Shown here piece after piece: positions 53,762 to 64,000 of a stretch of DNA of 64,000 nucleotides. The notes under the pieces were generated by a model that worked only from the letters and a program-made list of their open reading frames with translations, searched no databases and had not been told where the DNA came from. Every line of letters starts with the position of its first letter. Positions within the stretch are counted from its first letter, which is position 1. Source of the stretch: Hymenopellis radicata (lineage: Eukaryota; Basidiomycota; Agaricomycetes; Agaricales; Physalacriaceae); contig JADNRX010000001.1 of the NCBI GenBank assembly GCA_015501595.1, positions 372,001-436,000 on the forward strand, read 5' to 3'. The translations under genes were made by a program, and so were the position numbers.

Positions 53762-56688
53762 TCATCGTATTCTCAATATACGTAGACTACCATCTTCACT
53801 ACAGCTCGCCAACTCAGAGCATCCCGGCGCCAGCTCAAGCGATAAACTTGGTTCACATGTGCGGTCCTGTATGTGTATGTAGTCAGTAGAAGACTTGGTC
53901 AGTGCATAAACCATCATACCCTCGAGGAATAGACATGTCCTGGCTCCAGACTGTGGGCTCTGCTAAATCACTAGAGTAGATCAGAATCTCTCCCGTCTCC
54001 AGTCCAATCGCGAGATAGCGTCTAATACTAATCATCAGCCTCTTAATATAGATTGGCAAATGTGAGCCGAACCTTTTGTTCCCATCGCAAGGCGCAAAGT
54101 CGACGGCTGTAGCAGCTTCAGAAAGTTTCAGCGTCGTCGCGCTCCATTTGTTATCTTCGTCCGACGCCTTCCATATTTTCACCTGCGGCATCGTGAATAT
54201 ACACACTCTGAACCAAAACAGGCTTCGTACCGTCTTGTCTCTGGACGCAGTCGCGAAAATATCGCCCTCATGTGACCACGCACAGTCCCATATTATTCGC
54301 GCATGACTCTTATCAGCACCGATCGGTTTGTACTCTAAAGTACCGGTCAGTACGCGTCAAAGTGGATATCTATTTGTCTCACGTTTCGTATCAACTTCGC
54401 GCTCGAACAATCTCCATGTCCGATCTCGAGAAACAGAGAGAACAAGCTTGTCATCCGGACTGAATGCTATCCGCGTCACCGTCAATGCGTGTCCAGCCAG
54501 CGGCTCTCCCGCGGTTGCCACGTCTTGGCATCCCACAATCGAACGACTGCATGCTCCGCAGATGTGGACTTACACGCAGAGGCTACGATGTCGTGTGCAT
54601 GAGACGTGGCCAGAGTGATCGACTCGTAACCATGTCCAAATACCTTCTCCACTTCTGGCCAGAGCGTTGACGCCGCGAGCTCCCCTTCCAAAGGACGCGT
54701 TGTCGATAGCATCTCAGATATCTCCTGAGGACCTACAACAGACATCAGCCTCGGACTAATCAGTTTACACACACAGCTCACCTTCGCTCGTAGCTTTATT
54801 TGACAGCCCAAGAGGAGGTACGCTAGCCCTCATAGGCCGATCCTGAATTTCATCTTCATCGAAGCTTGCCACATTAAGAGTAGTCACAACATCAACGAAA
54901 CTCTTTGGTGCTTCAAACACCCTCGCTACCTTCTCATCGCCAATGCTCACAAATTTGAGGTTGTCCAAGAAGCAAACAGACAACAAGTCAAAGCCGTGAA
55001 CCTGTGGGCGTGCAAGTTCGTGCCAGGTAGTAACAGTATCCGTCAGAGGAGCGTGCAATCGCGTCGTTTGATCCAATCTAGCATATTTCAATATCTGCCG
55101 CTGAAGAGATAACCAACATACCCTGTAGAAGCCAAAAACCTTCCGTTCGGACTCCAAGCAAGTCCTTTCACTGGACCACTATGTCCACTAATGGCATGTG
55201 TCTCAGTCCACTTCTCTGATTTGCCCCCATCAGAGCATTTCCATCGACGCCAGCCGCCCGACCAGCCCCATGCAAGCGCGTCTCCGCCTTTGCGTCCCCA
55301 CAACCCGCCAATAAACCCTCCAAGACGCTGTCCACCAATATCGCCGAAGCGCTGAATGTTGATCCAGATCGCAGACTGTTCGTCCTGATCATTGGAAATG
55401 ATGGTAGAGGGAGACCACAGAATAGCCGAGGAATCTGTAGATGTAGACAAAAGCGTCGGAACAGCGGAAGGGGATGTTGGACGCCACGTCAAGGACGTTA
55501 CGCCCGCTTCGTGACCGATGAGAAGTGCATCGAAAGTCATCGAATACTGTTGTGAGCTGATACGTTTTTTAGTAAGATCACTCAACAGAAACACGACCAA
55601 CTGACAGTTCTTGTGATTTGACAGTCACGATGTGTCTTTCAGAGAAACCTGCCGCCCACCACCCCCTTCGTCTGTTACTTCCCCGAGCGAAGCTTCAAAT
55701 GCATCTAGTAACGCGTCGGTGGATCCGCCTGACTCGGTTTGCTTGAAGGGTTCGATTTTCCACAAACGAATGGTCGAGTCATGCGATCCTGAAGCAAGCA
55801 CCAAGACATCTGTTTCCTCAAGCGGCCCGCGGAAGGCAAGACAGCGCACCCAGTCATCATGGCCAGAAAGGGACGCTGATTTGATGAACTAAGAATGACT
55901 CAGATGGAAAAGAAGAGGAGATTGTGTGATACTCACTGGTGAGGTGGCGCCTTCAGCTTTAGTCCAGATTTGAATACTTCTGTCAGTAGTAGCTATGGCC
56001 AGTATGAGATCTAGGGTGCATGAGACTAGCAAGTCGCGGAGGGCTGTACCGAAGACAAACTTTTGGAACCAGGGAGAAAGCTTGTTTTCATGGACAGTGG
56101 ATATCTTCCACCGAGAGAGAGGGACTGAAGTTCTGAGTTATACAGTTATTATTTGATATACTAACATGGGATTGCCGCATACCTGCGTGACTATTCAGAT
56201 CCCAGACTTTTGTTAAAGCATCTGATGAGCCTGTTGCGAGAATGTGCGCGTCTGAATGCACACAAAGTGCCGAGATGCCCTTTGTATGAGCTTGAACTCG
56301 CGTGTAAGTCCACTGGACGCACATCAATCACCATCCAAGCCCACCTGGTGCGAACTAAATACACACCTTGTCTCCCTGCAAAACCCAGTGAAGAACCGCT
56401 CCCTTCTCGTCGCCCGAAATAAGCGATTCATCGTCAAGAAAATCCAAACATGTCACTGTTGCCTCATGGCCAGACAGGGTTTTGTACACGCCAGGATTCG
56501 GCGATGTCTAGAGGCTAATTATTAGTACAAACCACAGCTGAAATTTTGAGATGGAATACCTCTAAATTCCAAAGAGCGACGAGATTCGAGCTACCAAAAG
56601 CAATTAACGATCCAGAGGGTGATACGGCTGCTGCCTGTGTGAATCGGTTGGTAGCGGCGGATATGTAGGCAATAGATGCCTCTGCCAT
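53762..56688 (-). CDS. ELP2: Elongator complex WD40 subunit ELP2
   Basis: ELP2 is the double WD40-propeller subunit of Elongator, which modifies wobble uridines of tRNA. The gene starts [20 protein letters not shown] at 56688. Many exons code WD units: [118 protein letters not shown] (an Elp2 signature region), [80 protein letters not shown] and [19 protein letters not shown] last exon carries [15 protein letters not shown] and, in another frame, [16 protein letters not shown]; the frame change there leaves the exact C-terminus open (stops at 53883, 53773 or 53762). It is divergent from PPT2, 55 bp away. Confidence 0.88.
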
Positions 56689-56743
56689 GATGATGGTAGG
56701 TTAGTGGAAAGAGCGGCCCGATCACTCTTCTGCTTATGCCTTC
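56689..56743. promoter_or_regulatory. Compact bidirectional promoter ELP2 / PPT2
   Basis: Only 55 bp separate the two start codons, which point away from each other. Both 5' untranslated regions and core promoters must overlap here or lie in the opposite gene. No TATA-like box is present. Confidence 0.7.
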
Positions 56744-57186
56744 ATGATCTTTGGCCTGGGCGTCGACCTCGTCTTCGTGCCGCGAATTGCCGCTCTCATT
56801 CAGCGCCGTGGCTCGCAAAAACTAGCCTCGAGGATACTCAGTCCCCATGAAGTCGCGTTTTTGCCGTCAGAACACGACGAGCCTTCTCGCGTACGATTTC
56901 TTGCAGTGCGGTATGTTTTCTCACCCGACTTGTCAGTCAACTTTAGGTGACAGACAACTTCAGATGGGCAGTGAAAGAAGCTGCGTACAAGGCGCTGTAT
57001 CCCGTAATCAAACCAACCTGGAAAGACTTGACATTCATCCCTTTCGGCGGGGATTATGTAGGAAGTAAACCATATCTGCGTCTTACTGCAGACAGACGAG
57101 GCGTCGTAGGTGATATATTCGCGTCGGTCTCGCACGACGGTGAATATGTGATGGCTTCTGTCATAGCAATGGCGAAAGAGAAATAA
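56744..57186 (+). CDS. PPT2: 4'-phosphopantetheinyl transferase (AcpS/PPT2 type)
   Basis: Two exons (56744-56910, 56964-57186) give 129 residues. MIFGLGVDLVFVPRIAALIQ holds the G-(I/V)-D-(L/I) magnesium-site motif, and WAVKEAAYKALYP the W-x-x-K-E-A-x-x-K motif that binds metal and coenzyme A. The short length and the wording GVDLV...RI fit the stand-alone AcpS type, which in fungi (PPT2) attaches phosphopantetheine to the mitochondrial acyl carrier protein. Type-I fatty acid synthase and NRPS transferases are longer. An upstream ATG at 56736 gives only three codons, so 56744 is the start. No obvious mitochondrial leader is seen, which is unusual for PPT2. Confidence 0.88.
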
Positions 57187-57205
57187 TATCTAGACTCGTC
57201 GTGTT

Positions 57206-58365
57206 CTAATCTATCGAAGTATCAGACGGGGATGTAGGCCACCAATCAGGACGAGTCGGTTTCACGTTCCATACACCCCCAGCTTCATCTTTTACTTGGA
57301 ACTGAGTCTGTGCGTCGACGAGTTCCATCCGTAGAAGGGCCAACCCACGTCCATCCTCCGACGTTAGCAGCTTTCCGATAGGACGACGTCCACCGGATGT
57401 GATAGAAAGCCCTGGAGGTAAAGAACCAGGTATAGAACTGTAGCCATGAAGTGAGAACAGAGTCATTGCGCGTTGGGGATACACCTACGAATCGTCTTCT
57501 TTTTGAAGCAGAACGGGGTATATCCGTTTACGCAGGACACCAGTGTGATACGTTCGGACAGTCAGTTCTTGTCCGACGTAGCATCCCTTGCGAAAGTCGA
57601 GGCCGCCCATCATGTCCAAGTTGCAATCCATTGGAAATGCATGTGTGGGAGGTATGTCGAATTGTCCTTCAGGAACACCTAACCTTAATCGGTGCGCTGT
57701 ATAACTGTCGACGAGGTCATGATCTTGGCTCTCGGGAGCTGTGACGCGTCAATAAGGATACTTGAGCAATGAAAATAACTGACGTTTATCACCCTTCCGT
57801 ACAAGTATTCTCTTGCCCATACCGACAGCTCTTCTGTCACGTACCACACCGTCTTCCGTGCCCCAAGGCCATTCACCCTCGGGAGACCAAATGGGTTCAA
57901 CGGCGCCACTTTGAGCCCATTGCCAACTACGCTTTGTTTCCCAATGTAACTGATTTTGTCCCCATGCGGCCCAAAGATCGTATTCCTCGGAGACATCGCG
58001 GATTTTGACTTTACTTCGGAGGACATACCGTTTGAGTAGCTCGAGAAGCGGCGTGGCCTCTGAGGGCCGGGAATCGAATTCCAAAACGTATCCGGGCTTG
58101 CCCTTGTCGTCTTTTTGTGCGAAAAGAAATATATCATAGAGCACTCTTCCCTGCTGGACTGAGATTTTTGTCAAGCAAGCACTGATGACAAATGCACCTG
58201 AGCGTTCAAGACGGTGGAAAAGCCTGGGCGTCGCGGTTCCCGTATTGACGTGGCGAGCACCCCATTGAGGAACTCGGGCGCCTGCGAGCCAAATACGGAC
58301 AGAAAGGAGCGGTGCGGAACGCGCGCCAAACGAGGCGCTGCTCGTAGTACAGACGATGAAGTCAT
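57206..58365 (-). CDS. IBA57: IBA57/CAF17 mitochondrial iron-sulfur assembly protein
   Basis: IBA57 works with ISA1/ISA2 in building 4Fe-4S clusters in mitochondria. The minus-strand gene starts [20 protein letters not shown] at 58365, an arginine/serine-rich leader of the mitochondrial type. It continues [72 protein letters not shown] text, [13 protein letters not shown] and the family hallmark [20 protein letters not shown] (K-G-C-Y-x-G-Q-E, shared with GcvT folds). It ends [20 protein letters not shown] and [13 protein letters not shown]. Introns lie between NAQ and GRVLYD, around 57725-57790 and after KEDDS. The start is 71 bp from the divergent CAAX-box gene. Confidence 0.9.
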
Positions 58366-58436
58366 ACTTACCGGGCATCACGGCAGGCAACTTTGATAGA
58401 TCACAGCCACCCTTAGGCCACGACTTGCAGAACACC

Positions 58437-59841
58437 ATGATCCTTGAACTTGAACGCGGCCAGTCTACGCGGAAGGACGCCCCACCGCCTCCGTACGTCG
58501 AGGTTGACGACTCGGCAGTCGACGTAGTGCCAATTCCACCGGTCCAAGAGTTCTCAGACTCGAAACCGGCTACCGTTCCGAACAGTCCTGCTTCAGATCC
58601 TCTCCCTTCCCCTCCATCTCCACCAGCCACGTCACCCTCTAGCCACCTTGGTGTGCCTAAATCTCGTCTTTCCTCCCCTTCCCGAAATTCCTTACGTTCC
58701 TCTTCGTCCGTTAATACCTTGGCACAAGCACTAGACAGTGGGAAGGGCAAATGGTTTCACACAAAAAAACGCACAGCCAAAGAAGTCCGCGCAGCAGTAC
58801 TGCAAGTCTTGGGCAACCTCGTACACAACTATGGAAAACATCTTAATGACCCAGATGCAGAACCCGCTGAATCTATGCTGGCCAACTGTGCAACTGCCTG
58901 TGAATCGGCATCTCTCTCGTTCACTTCCTTGATCCAGGAAACGTCTGTGGACGGACACGCGCCTATATACTGGGCCATTGTCACCCATGACGCCGACTCT
59001 GATCGACATACACCTTCTCGGCTCATCAGCGGTATTTTGCGTCATTCTCTTCCGCTTGACGAAACCTCTCGCCTCGAAATACGGTCGGGGTGTCTATTAA
59101 CCAAGAATCAGGAACTCTTCAATTACATCCGTTGTATGGAGGCATATACTCCTTTGCCATCAAGCGGAGATATGCTGCTTGGCGAGGATTTCCGTCCAGA
59201 TAATATCACGGTTGAAGAGTCCAATTCGGCCGGGTTTACTGTGCACTATGAGCTCATGAATTTCATGAAGCGCATGCATATGTCTCATGAAATAACATTA
59301 GACTTTATTGCTAAGGGTGAGGAGCCGTTTTTCATTGCTGTCGTTATCTTACTTACTTACGGGATGATCTTAGGTCGTGTGTGGCGCTTGGCATTTTCGT
59401 CAGATTCCAAACACAAAACTGGACTGTGGCAAATATCATTACATTTACTGGAGCTCAGTCCGCCCACATTCGCTGATGCAGAGCTCCATGTGCTCGACGC
59501 CTCTCCATACCCTGTCACTTCTTCCCAATCTCTATCACCAATATCCGGGTCTACGTCAAAGCCGCTGCCAGATATCGTTATCGTGATGAACTCACAATGC
59601 GAGCTAGTTCCGCGTGGCACAAAACCGTCCAGAGGGCAAAAGAACGCGATTGAGGTCCCGCTAAATAACCCGGATAGTACGAGTTTGTTGGGAGAGTGAG
59701 TGTTCAACGCATTGGTTTCTTCATTCATCATTGACAGCCATCAGGGGAAGCGCGTACATATCTGTGGATGAGACGCTGAGAGCACGGCTTGAGATGAAAC
59801 TTGTCAAACCGGACAAGGAATCTTCTTGTGTCATTTGTTAA
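58437..59841 (+). CDS. Hypothetical protein with C-terminal CAAX box
   Basis: Three exons (58437-59316, 59374-59695, 59745-59841) give 432 residues. No named family is recognised. The N-terminus is Pro/Ser-rich with a PPPPYVEV motif. The middle has helical pairs with ankyrin-like wording (AVLQVLGNLVHNYGKHLNDP, GHAPIYWAIVTHDADSDRHT, LISGILRHSLPLDETSRLEI). A beta-rich part follows (RVWRLAFSSDSKHKTGLWQI, SLHLLELSPPTF). The last residues are SSCVIC: a cysteine four from the end followed by two aliphatic residues, i.e. a CAAX box for prenylation, so the protein may be membrane-tethered. The frame is open to an ATG at 58356, but that overlaps the IBA57 first exon, so 58437 is preferred. Confidence 0.7.
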
Positions 59842-61650
59842 AGTGCGGACATCTGTTTCCTATGTTTATCGGTTGCATTAGATAGAGTTAACTTATTTCG
59901 ACTTGCGCTAGCCGGTTGAACTGAACGAGTGCAGCCCGAAAGAAGAGGCCGACATATAAACGTCTGCCCGTTTCGGTCTTGATCTCCGCCCACCATCGTA
60001 TGTTTGAAGTCTTCTTCTCGGCCTAGGCTTCCCCTGCTACGGAAGCCAATACTGTGTATGCACGCGAGGACATCGATTTGGATAAGGCACCGTTTCGCAT
60101 CGGTGGCCCGAGAGGGAAGAGGCTAATCAAGGGAAGCGTTTGTGGCTTTCTCCTGCTTCTGACCATATCTCGTCGTATCACAGCTTCTCTTTGTTCAACG
60201 CATGTTTATCCTTTTACATTCAAGTGTATCATAAGCTTCCAAATTGAAAGCATGTCTGGTGGGTATAGTTTTCGCAGCAAAAAATTCTCTTTCCCCATGG
60301 TGCTATTTAAGCAGAGGACTTCGAAGGAATAACAACTTTCGAGTCTGGCGAGCGATCATCAGTAACTGTGGGAATTTCGACAATGAAGAAGCACTGACCC
60401 GCTTTCAACGTCTCATCATAAGACGACAACGTAGGCATCGTTTATCGTCACCTCAGGTTCGGTGCGTGCCACATCTCTAGACGAGTTGTGATATTGAGTG
60501 CGCAAGTTCAGCGAGGCTTTCCTCCTCTGAATTGGCCGTCTCTCGCCAGCCTCTGGCGTGCACTTGTTAGAGTGCGACTCGAGGCTGCGTATGTGGAGGC
60601 GTGGGATGTGGAAGTTGACAGACGCAAGCATGGTGATTTCGCGCAAATGTTCAAGATGAGAGTAGGAAGACGTTGCGTAGGAACTCGAGTGTTGGGGCTT
60701 CGGTTCAAAAAAGTGGCATTTATAGAGGAGGACCGGACAGCCTTTCGCGTCATAGGAGCTGTGAATTGTCTTTGTTTTCATCAATCGGTTCTTTCCTGCA
60801 CGTATAGCCAAAGGCGGCCCCCTCAGAGCTCCCGGGGGCCCTAAATACCAATGAATTGTGACGGACTCGTAGTAAGTACAAGGGTGGGAGAAAACAATCG
60901 AACACAAAAAGTAGAGTAATGAGGTAGTGGTACAGTAGTAAAATAGAGCGCATGAATCAACAAGGAAACGTACGAGATACGAGACGTAAGAAGAGGTAAG
61001 GAAGAGAGATTGGTGGGTGGGTTAACGATGACGAATGGACTAAAGGCTCGACGGTCAGAGCTACTTCAAGCAGAGCACGAAAGAAGACCCACCTGGCTCG
61101 ACGGTAAGAGATGCTTGGTAAACTGTCTCACCGTCGCGCCAGGTGATATACCTGAAAGAGGTCAGGAAGAACACAGCCACGAAGTACGCCAAGGACGAAC
61201 AGGAAACGCGCCGAAGACGCTGTGATAAGGAACGCGCCGCAGACGCGAGAGAAAAGGAGCGTCGAAGATGCGATGAGAAAAGGAGAAAGAGCGCCGCTGA
61301 CGCTGCTAAGGAATGATGAGCGCCGCTGAAGCACGCGCCGGAGATGCACTCACAAGATAGCGACGTCTCACTTACGACCTGAGTGAGGTGGAGACGCGTG
61401 AGTGCTGTGGTTAGTAGATGAGAGTGCGCTCACTTACCGATTGCCCTTGCATAAACTCCCGTTTAACCCCGACAGACAGTCTCTAGCAGGACCCTATGAC
61501 GCATGGACTGAGATGTCTTCGTAGACGATCGGAGCAACCGAGAGCGAACAGTCGCTCAAGGTAGGCCAGCCAGGCATCTGACTCCGAGGCTCCACGCCAT
61601 CTTTTTCTTCGTTGTCGTGCTTTGTTTCCCAGCTTTGAACTGTATCAGCT
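59842..61650. other. Gene-poor stretch of 1.8 kb
   Basis: Several frames of 80-160 codons exist on both strands (for example plus 60488-60844), but none has a family signature, a convincing start or splice structure. At 61180-61340 there is a purine-rich tract of degenerate repeats (units such as gcgccgcagacgcgagag and gcgccgctgacgctgctaag). The last 300 bp, read on the minus strand, could be the leader region behind the LTR-like block at 61651-61870. I see no RNA gene. Confidence 0.45.
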
Positions 61651-61870
61651 TGTTATTAGGTCAGATTATGAGACATTAGACTAAGACAACAGCACAGCGT
61701 CGACGCTAATACTGAGAACGTGGACAAGCAACTATCATTGCCTACAGTACATGTTTATATACTACTACAATAATACTAGAAGGTTCTACATATCAGTCAG
61801 CCTCGGGGAGGTGACGGGATAAGTAAGCTACTGGAGCCACAAATGTGCTCGTATACTAAGCATTCTAACA
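61651..61870 (-). repeat. LTR-like relic, 220 bp
   Basis: The block begins tgttattagg and ends cattctaaca, so its termini (tgtta/taaca) form the TG...CA inverted ends typical of LTRs. It is AT-rich with a TATA-like stretch (tttatatactac). No target duplication is found and no second copy lies in the window, so it may be a solo or truncated LTR, or chance. Confidence 0.35.
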
Positions 61871-62060
61871 GGTAGCTGGCTGACGGACTGGTCGGTACGC
61901 GTGGCAATACGAGAAAGTAGATGGGTAAGAGATTTCAAACGACGCGCTCAAAGTCAACCCAAAATTATCCGCACTGAGGTCATCGGCATCCTCCGGGTAT
62001 GTCTGTTACCGGCTATAAAAGGACTCAGAACTTCGTCATTCTCTTTCTCATCCGCCCAAA

Positions 62061-62989
62061 ATGCCTTCTATTCTGTTTGTGTTCACCTCCTGCGACAAGA
62101 ATCTTCTCGGAAAGCAGACGGTCAGTTGCCTGTCTCTGTGGCTCACTTCCCATCTAAGCTTGCACCGAAGGGATGGTACCTCCCAGAAGCGGCGCACCCA
62201 TACTATGTCTTAGCTCCGACGTTCACCATCGACTTCGCCTCGCCTAAAGGGCCTAACCCGCCGGTCGACGAGGGCAGTGTCCAGGTAATTCCCTGTGAAC
62301 TCGTGTCTCTGTACGCGTATTGATCACTCCTCAAGATGTTCCAAGACACGGAGAGCGTCAAGTTCCTCAGCGATGAGACTGTCAAAAACAAGTTTGCCAA
62401 CGCCAAAAAGATCTCGGAAGTAAGCGCAAAGGACTACGATGTCATCTTCTATGTTGGTGGACATGGTCCGGTCATCGATTTGGCCGCCGACCCGGTTAAC
62501 GCTAAACTCGCGTCTGATGTATGTTTTCCGTTTGCAGACCATAAGTTGAAGTTCATGCCTTTGCAGTTCTACCAAGCTGGAAAGATTACTGCAGCTGTGT
62601 GCCACGGACCTGCGTAAGTCGCGATCGAGACTCTTCCCGCGCCACATTGTTTATCGTTTGTAAAAGCGCGCTCTTGAATGCAGTCGATGCGGAGGGCAAA
62701 TCCATCTTTGCTGGAAAGGAATTCACTGGTTTCTCCAACGTTGAAGAGGTGCAGGTTGATGCTGTCAAAGCTGTTCCATTCCTTCTGGAGGACGAGCTTC
62801 AGAAGAAGGGCGGCAAATACAGCAAGACTGAGCCGTGGCAGGTGAGTGTTATAGGTTGTCTTCTGGAGGTCGACAATCTCACCATCGCTTTAGCCCAAGG
62901 TCGTTGTAGACGGCCAACTCTACACTGGCCAAAACCCTGCCTCAGCTGGACCACTTGGAAAGAGGATCTTGGAGGCATTCCAGAAATAA
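62061..62989 (+). CDS. HSP31: Hsp31/DJ-1 family protein (glyoxalase III-like)
   Basis: Class I glutamine-amidotransferase-like fold. Fungal Hsp31 proteins are cytosolic stress proteins that convert methylglyoxal to lactate without glutathione and act as chaperones. Exons read MPSILFVFTSCDKNLLGKQT, GWYLPEAAHPYYVL, IDFASPKGPNPPVDEGSVQ, YDVIFYVGGHGPVIDLAADP, YQAGKITAAVCHGPAALLNA, IFAGKEFTGFSNVEEVQVDA and VVDGQLYTGQNPASAGPLGK. The nucleophile cysteine is in AVCHGPA and the E of the G-W-Y-L-P-E-A-A-H-P region sits where Hsp31 has its acid partner. Five introns of about 50 bp are needed, all with normal ends. The stop at 62987-62989 faces the end of the snRNP gene 57 bp away. Confidence 0.9.
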
Positions 62990-63046
62990 GCAGCGACGAC
63001 AAGTCTGTACAATATGTTGTAACACGTACGAATCGAAAACTTTACA

Positions 63047-63957
63047 CTAAATGTATACAACGGTCATACTCCAGCCCTTTTTTAACGTGAACCCGTTCAG
63101 AGCCTCTCTTGCGGCTGTAGCAAGCTCTGCGTTCTTGAAAAGTGTCTGGGCCACTTTGGTTTTTTCGCCAGTTGAACTTGGATTCGGTGATTCCACGACT
63201 CGGGTAGATATAAAGCCATTGTGTCTGTACAGAAGTCAGCGACCGAGCCAATAAGAGAGCAGATTCACGCACGGCTGGAACAGGACGGACAACACATCGT
63301 TGGAGACTTCTTGGGGAAGATTTGTACATAGCAGACGGGCGGTTGGGTGATGGACTTGAGGAGGAAATATTTCCGCTTTGGATGGAAAGAATGTGAAGCC
63401 AATGTATGTATATTATGCAGGAATACGACGTACAAGAGTATGTAGGCGCCGGCGGATCCGATTCATCGTCATCGTCGTCAATCTCCATCTCCTCATCGCT
63501 CTGCTCATCAGCCTTGCGCTTTGCCTCGCGTGCGTCCGACGGCGATTCGTCGCGCCGCCGCTTGAGAGCACCGTTCTGTACGAGTGCGCTGGCGTTGGCA
63601 GAGTTGGGCGGCACAAAGTTGGGGTCTTCGCGCTTCAACGTCGCGTGTGACTTGTTCTTGGCGTATGCGATACGCTGCTTGGGTCAGAGCGGGCGCAGAT
63701 AAGGCTCGGACAGTGCTTACCATGGGCTTGTCATAGAAAACCATGCCGTCGCAGGCTCTGAGGGCCGAAGTCGCGCCTGTGAGATCACTAAAGACTAGAA
63801 AGGCCTGGCCGCGCATGGCGGGGCTCTTGGAGGCGATTATGTCGATTATCTTGCCGTACGTCGTGAAGAGAGCGTAAAGCTGTGTCCTGAGCTCGTCTTT
63901 GTGTATTTTTTCATTGAGATTATTGAGGTAGAGCGTTGCCTGAGGTTGGGTGGACAT
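63047..63957 (-). CDS. U1A/U2B''-type spliceosomal snRNP protein (two RRMs)
   Basis: The minus-strand gene starts MSTQPQATLYLNNLNEKIHK at 63957. RRM1 has RNP2 LYLNNL and RNP1 MRGQAFLVF, plus the family words KDELRTQLYALFTTYGKIID and CDGMVFYDKPM, which are diagnostic of the U1A/U2B'' group. An intron follows KPM. The linker (RIAYAKNKSHATLKREDPNF, then an acidic KRKADEQSDEEMEIDDDDES) leads to RRM2 at the end (LLCTNLPQEVSNDVLSVLF, GEKTKVAQTLFKNAELATAA, LNGFTLKKGWSMTVVYI). The protein binds a stem-loop of U1 or U2 snRNA in the nucleus. Sequence alone does not tell U1A from U2B''. The splice pattern between linker and RRM2 (63290-63480) was not fully resolved. Confidence 0.88.
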
Positions 63958-64000
63958 GTCGGGGAGAGGAAAAAGACAGATTTCCCACGGGTGTAGACGC

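Noticed and set aside
60416..60907. Minus frame of 163 codons and overlapping plus frame of 118 codons.
   Set aside because: Neither has a family motif, credible start or splice structure, and the two oppose each other; kept only as part of a gene-poor stretch.
61180..61340. Repeats resembling a CRISPR array.
   Set aside because: The units are degenerate, purine-rich and have no constant spacers, and the genome is eukaryotic.

Overview
The window is nuclear DNA of a filamentous basidiomycete, most likely an Agaricomycete. Genes are dense (about one per 2 kb), lie on both strands, and are cut by many introns of 43-60 bp with GT...AG (twice GC...AG) ends. The products form a typical mushroom set: a sphingolipid enzyme, a nucleolar helicase, MOB1, condensin SMC2, two HMG-box proteins, a Zn2Cys6 factor, a Nem1-type phosphatase, SNF7, an SNG1-type protein, Elongator ELP2, a phosphopantetheinyl transferase, IBA57, an Hsp31/DJ-1 protein and a U1A/U2B''-type snRNP protein. 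No operons, CRISPR arrays or tRNA genes were seen.

Layout. 1-13 kb: LCB1 (5' end outside the window), an LRR/F-box-like protein, a short TIR element, DBP8, a BTB-like protein, MOB1, a first HMG-box gene, a gamma-glutamylcyclotransferase-like gene and an F-box-like gene. Two stretches here (about 8.44-8.88 and 11.69-12.15 kb) are copies of one ancestral divergent promoter, with opposite genes kept and lost on each side. 13-26 kb: a second TIR element, SMC2, an eIF4A-derived protein without helicase motifs, an RRM-like protein and a broken SUA5 gene. 26-33 kb: a second HMG-box gene whose last codons were hit by a complete, recently inserted Ty1/copia retrotransposon, then a DUF302 gene. 33-48 kb: Zn2Cys6 factor, RING protein, two Dal5-family transporters, an 89-residue membrane protein, NEM1, SNF7 and a broken Hsp70-like gene. 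48-64 kb: zinc-finger-like protein, SNG1/DUF3533, an RS/Lys-rich nuclear protein, ELP2 back to back with PPT2, IBA57 back to back with a CAAX-box protein, a gene-poor 2 kb with an LTR-like relic, Hsp31 and an RRM snRNP protein.

The genes are mostly unrelated housekeeping loci and do not make one pathway. The features most worth following are the eIF4A-like pseudohelicase, the reciprocally decayed MOB1/F-box duplication, the copia insertion in the last codons of an HMG-box gene, the two non-autonomous DNA elements with 8-bp target duplications, and three independent pseudogenes. Exon limits come from reading frame, splice consensus and remembered family conservation; no alignment or transcript was available.
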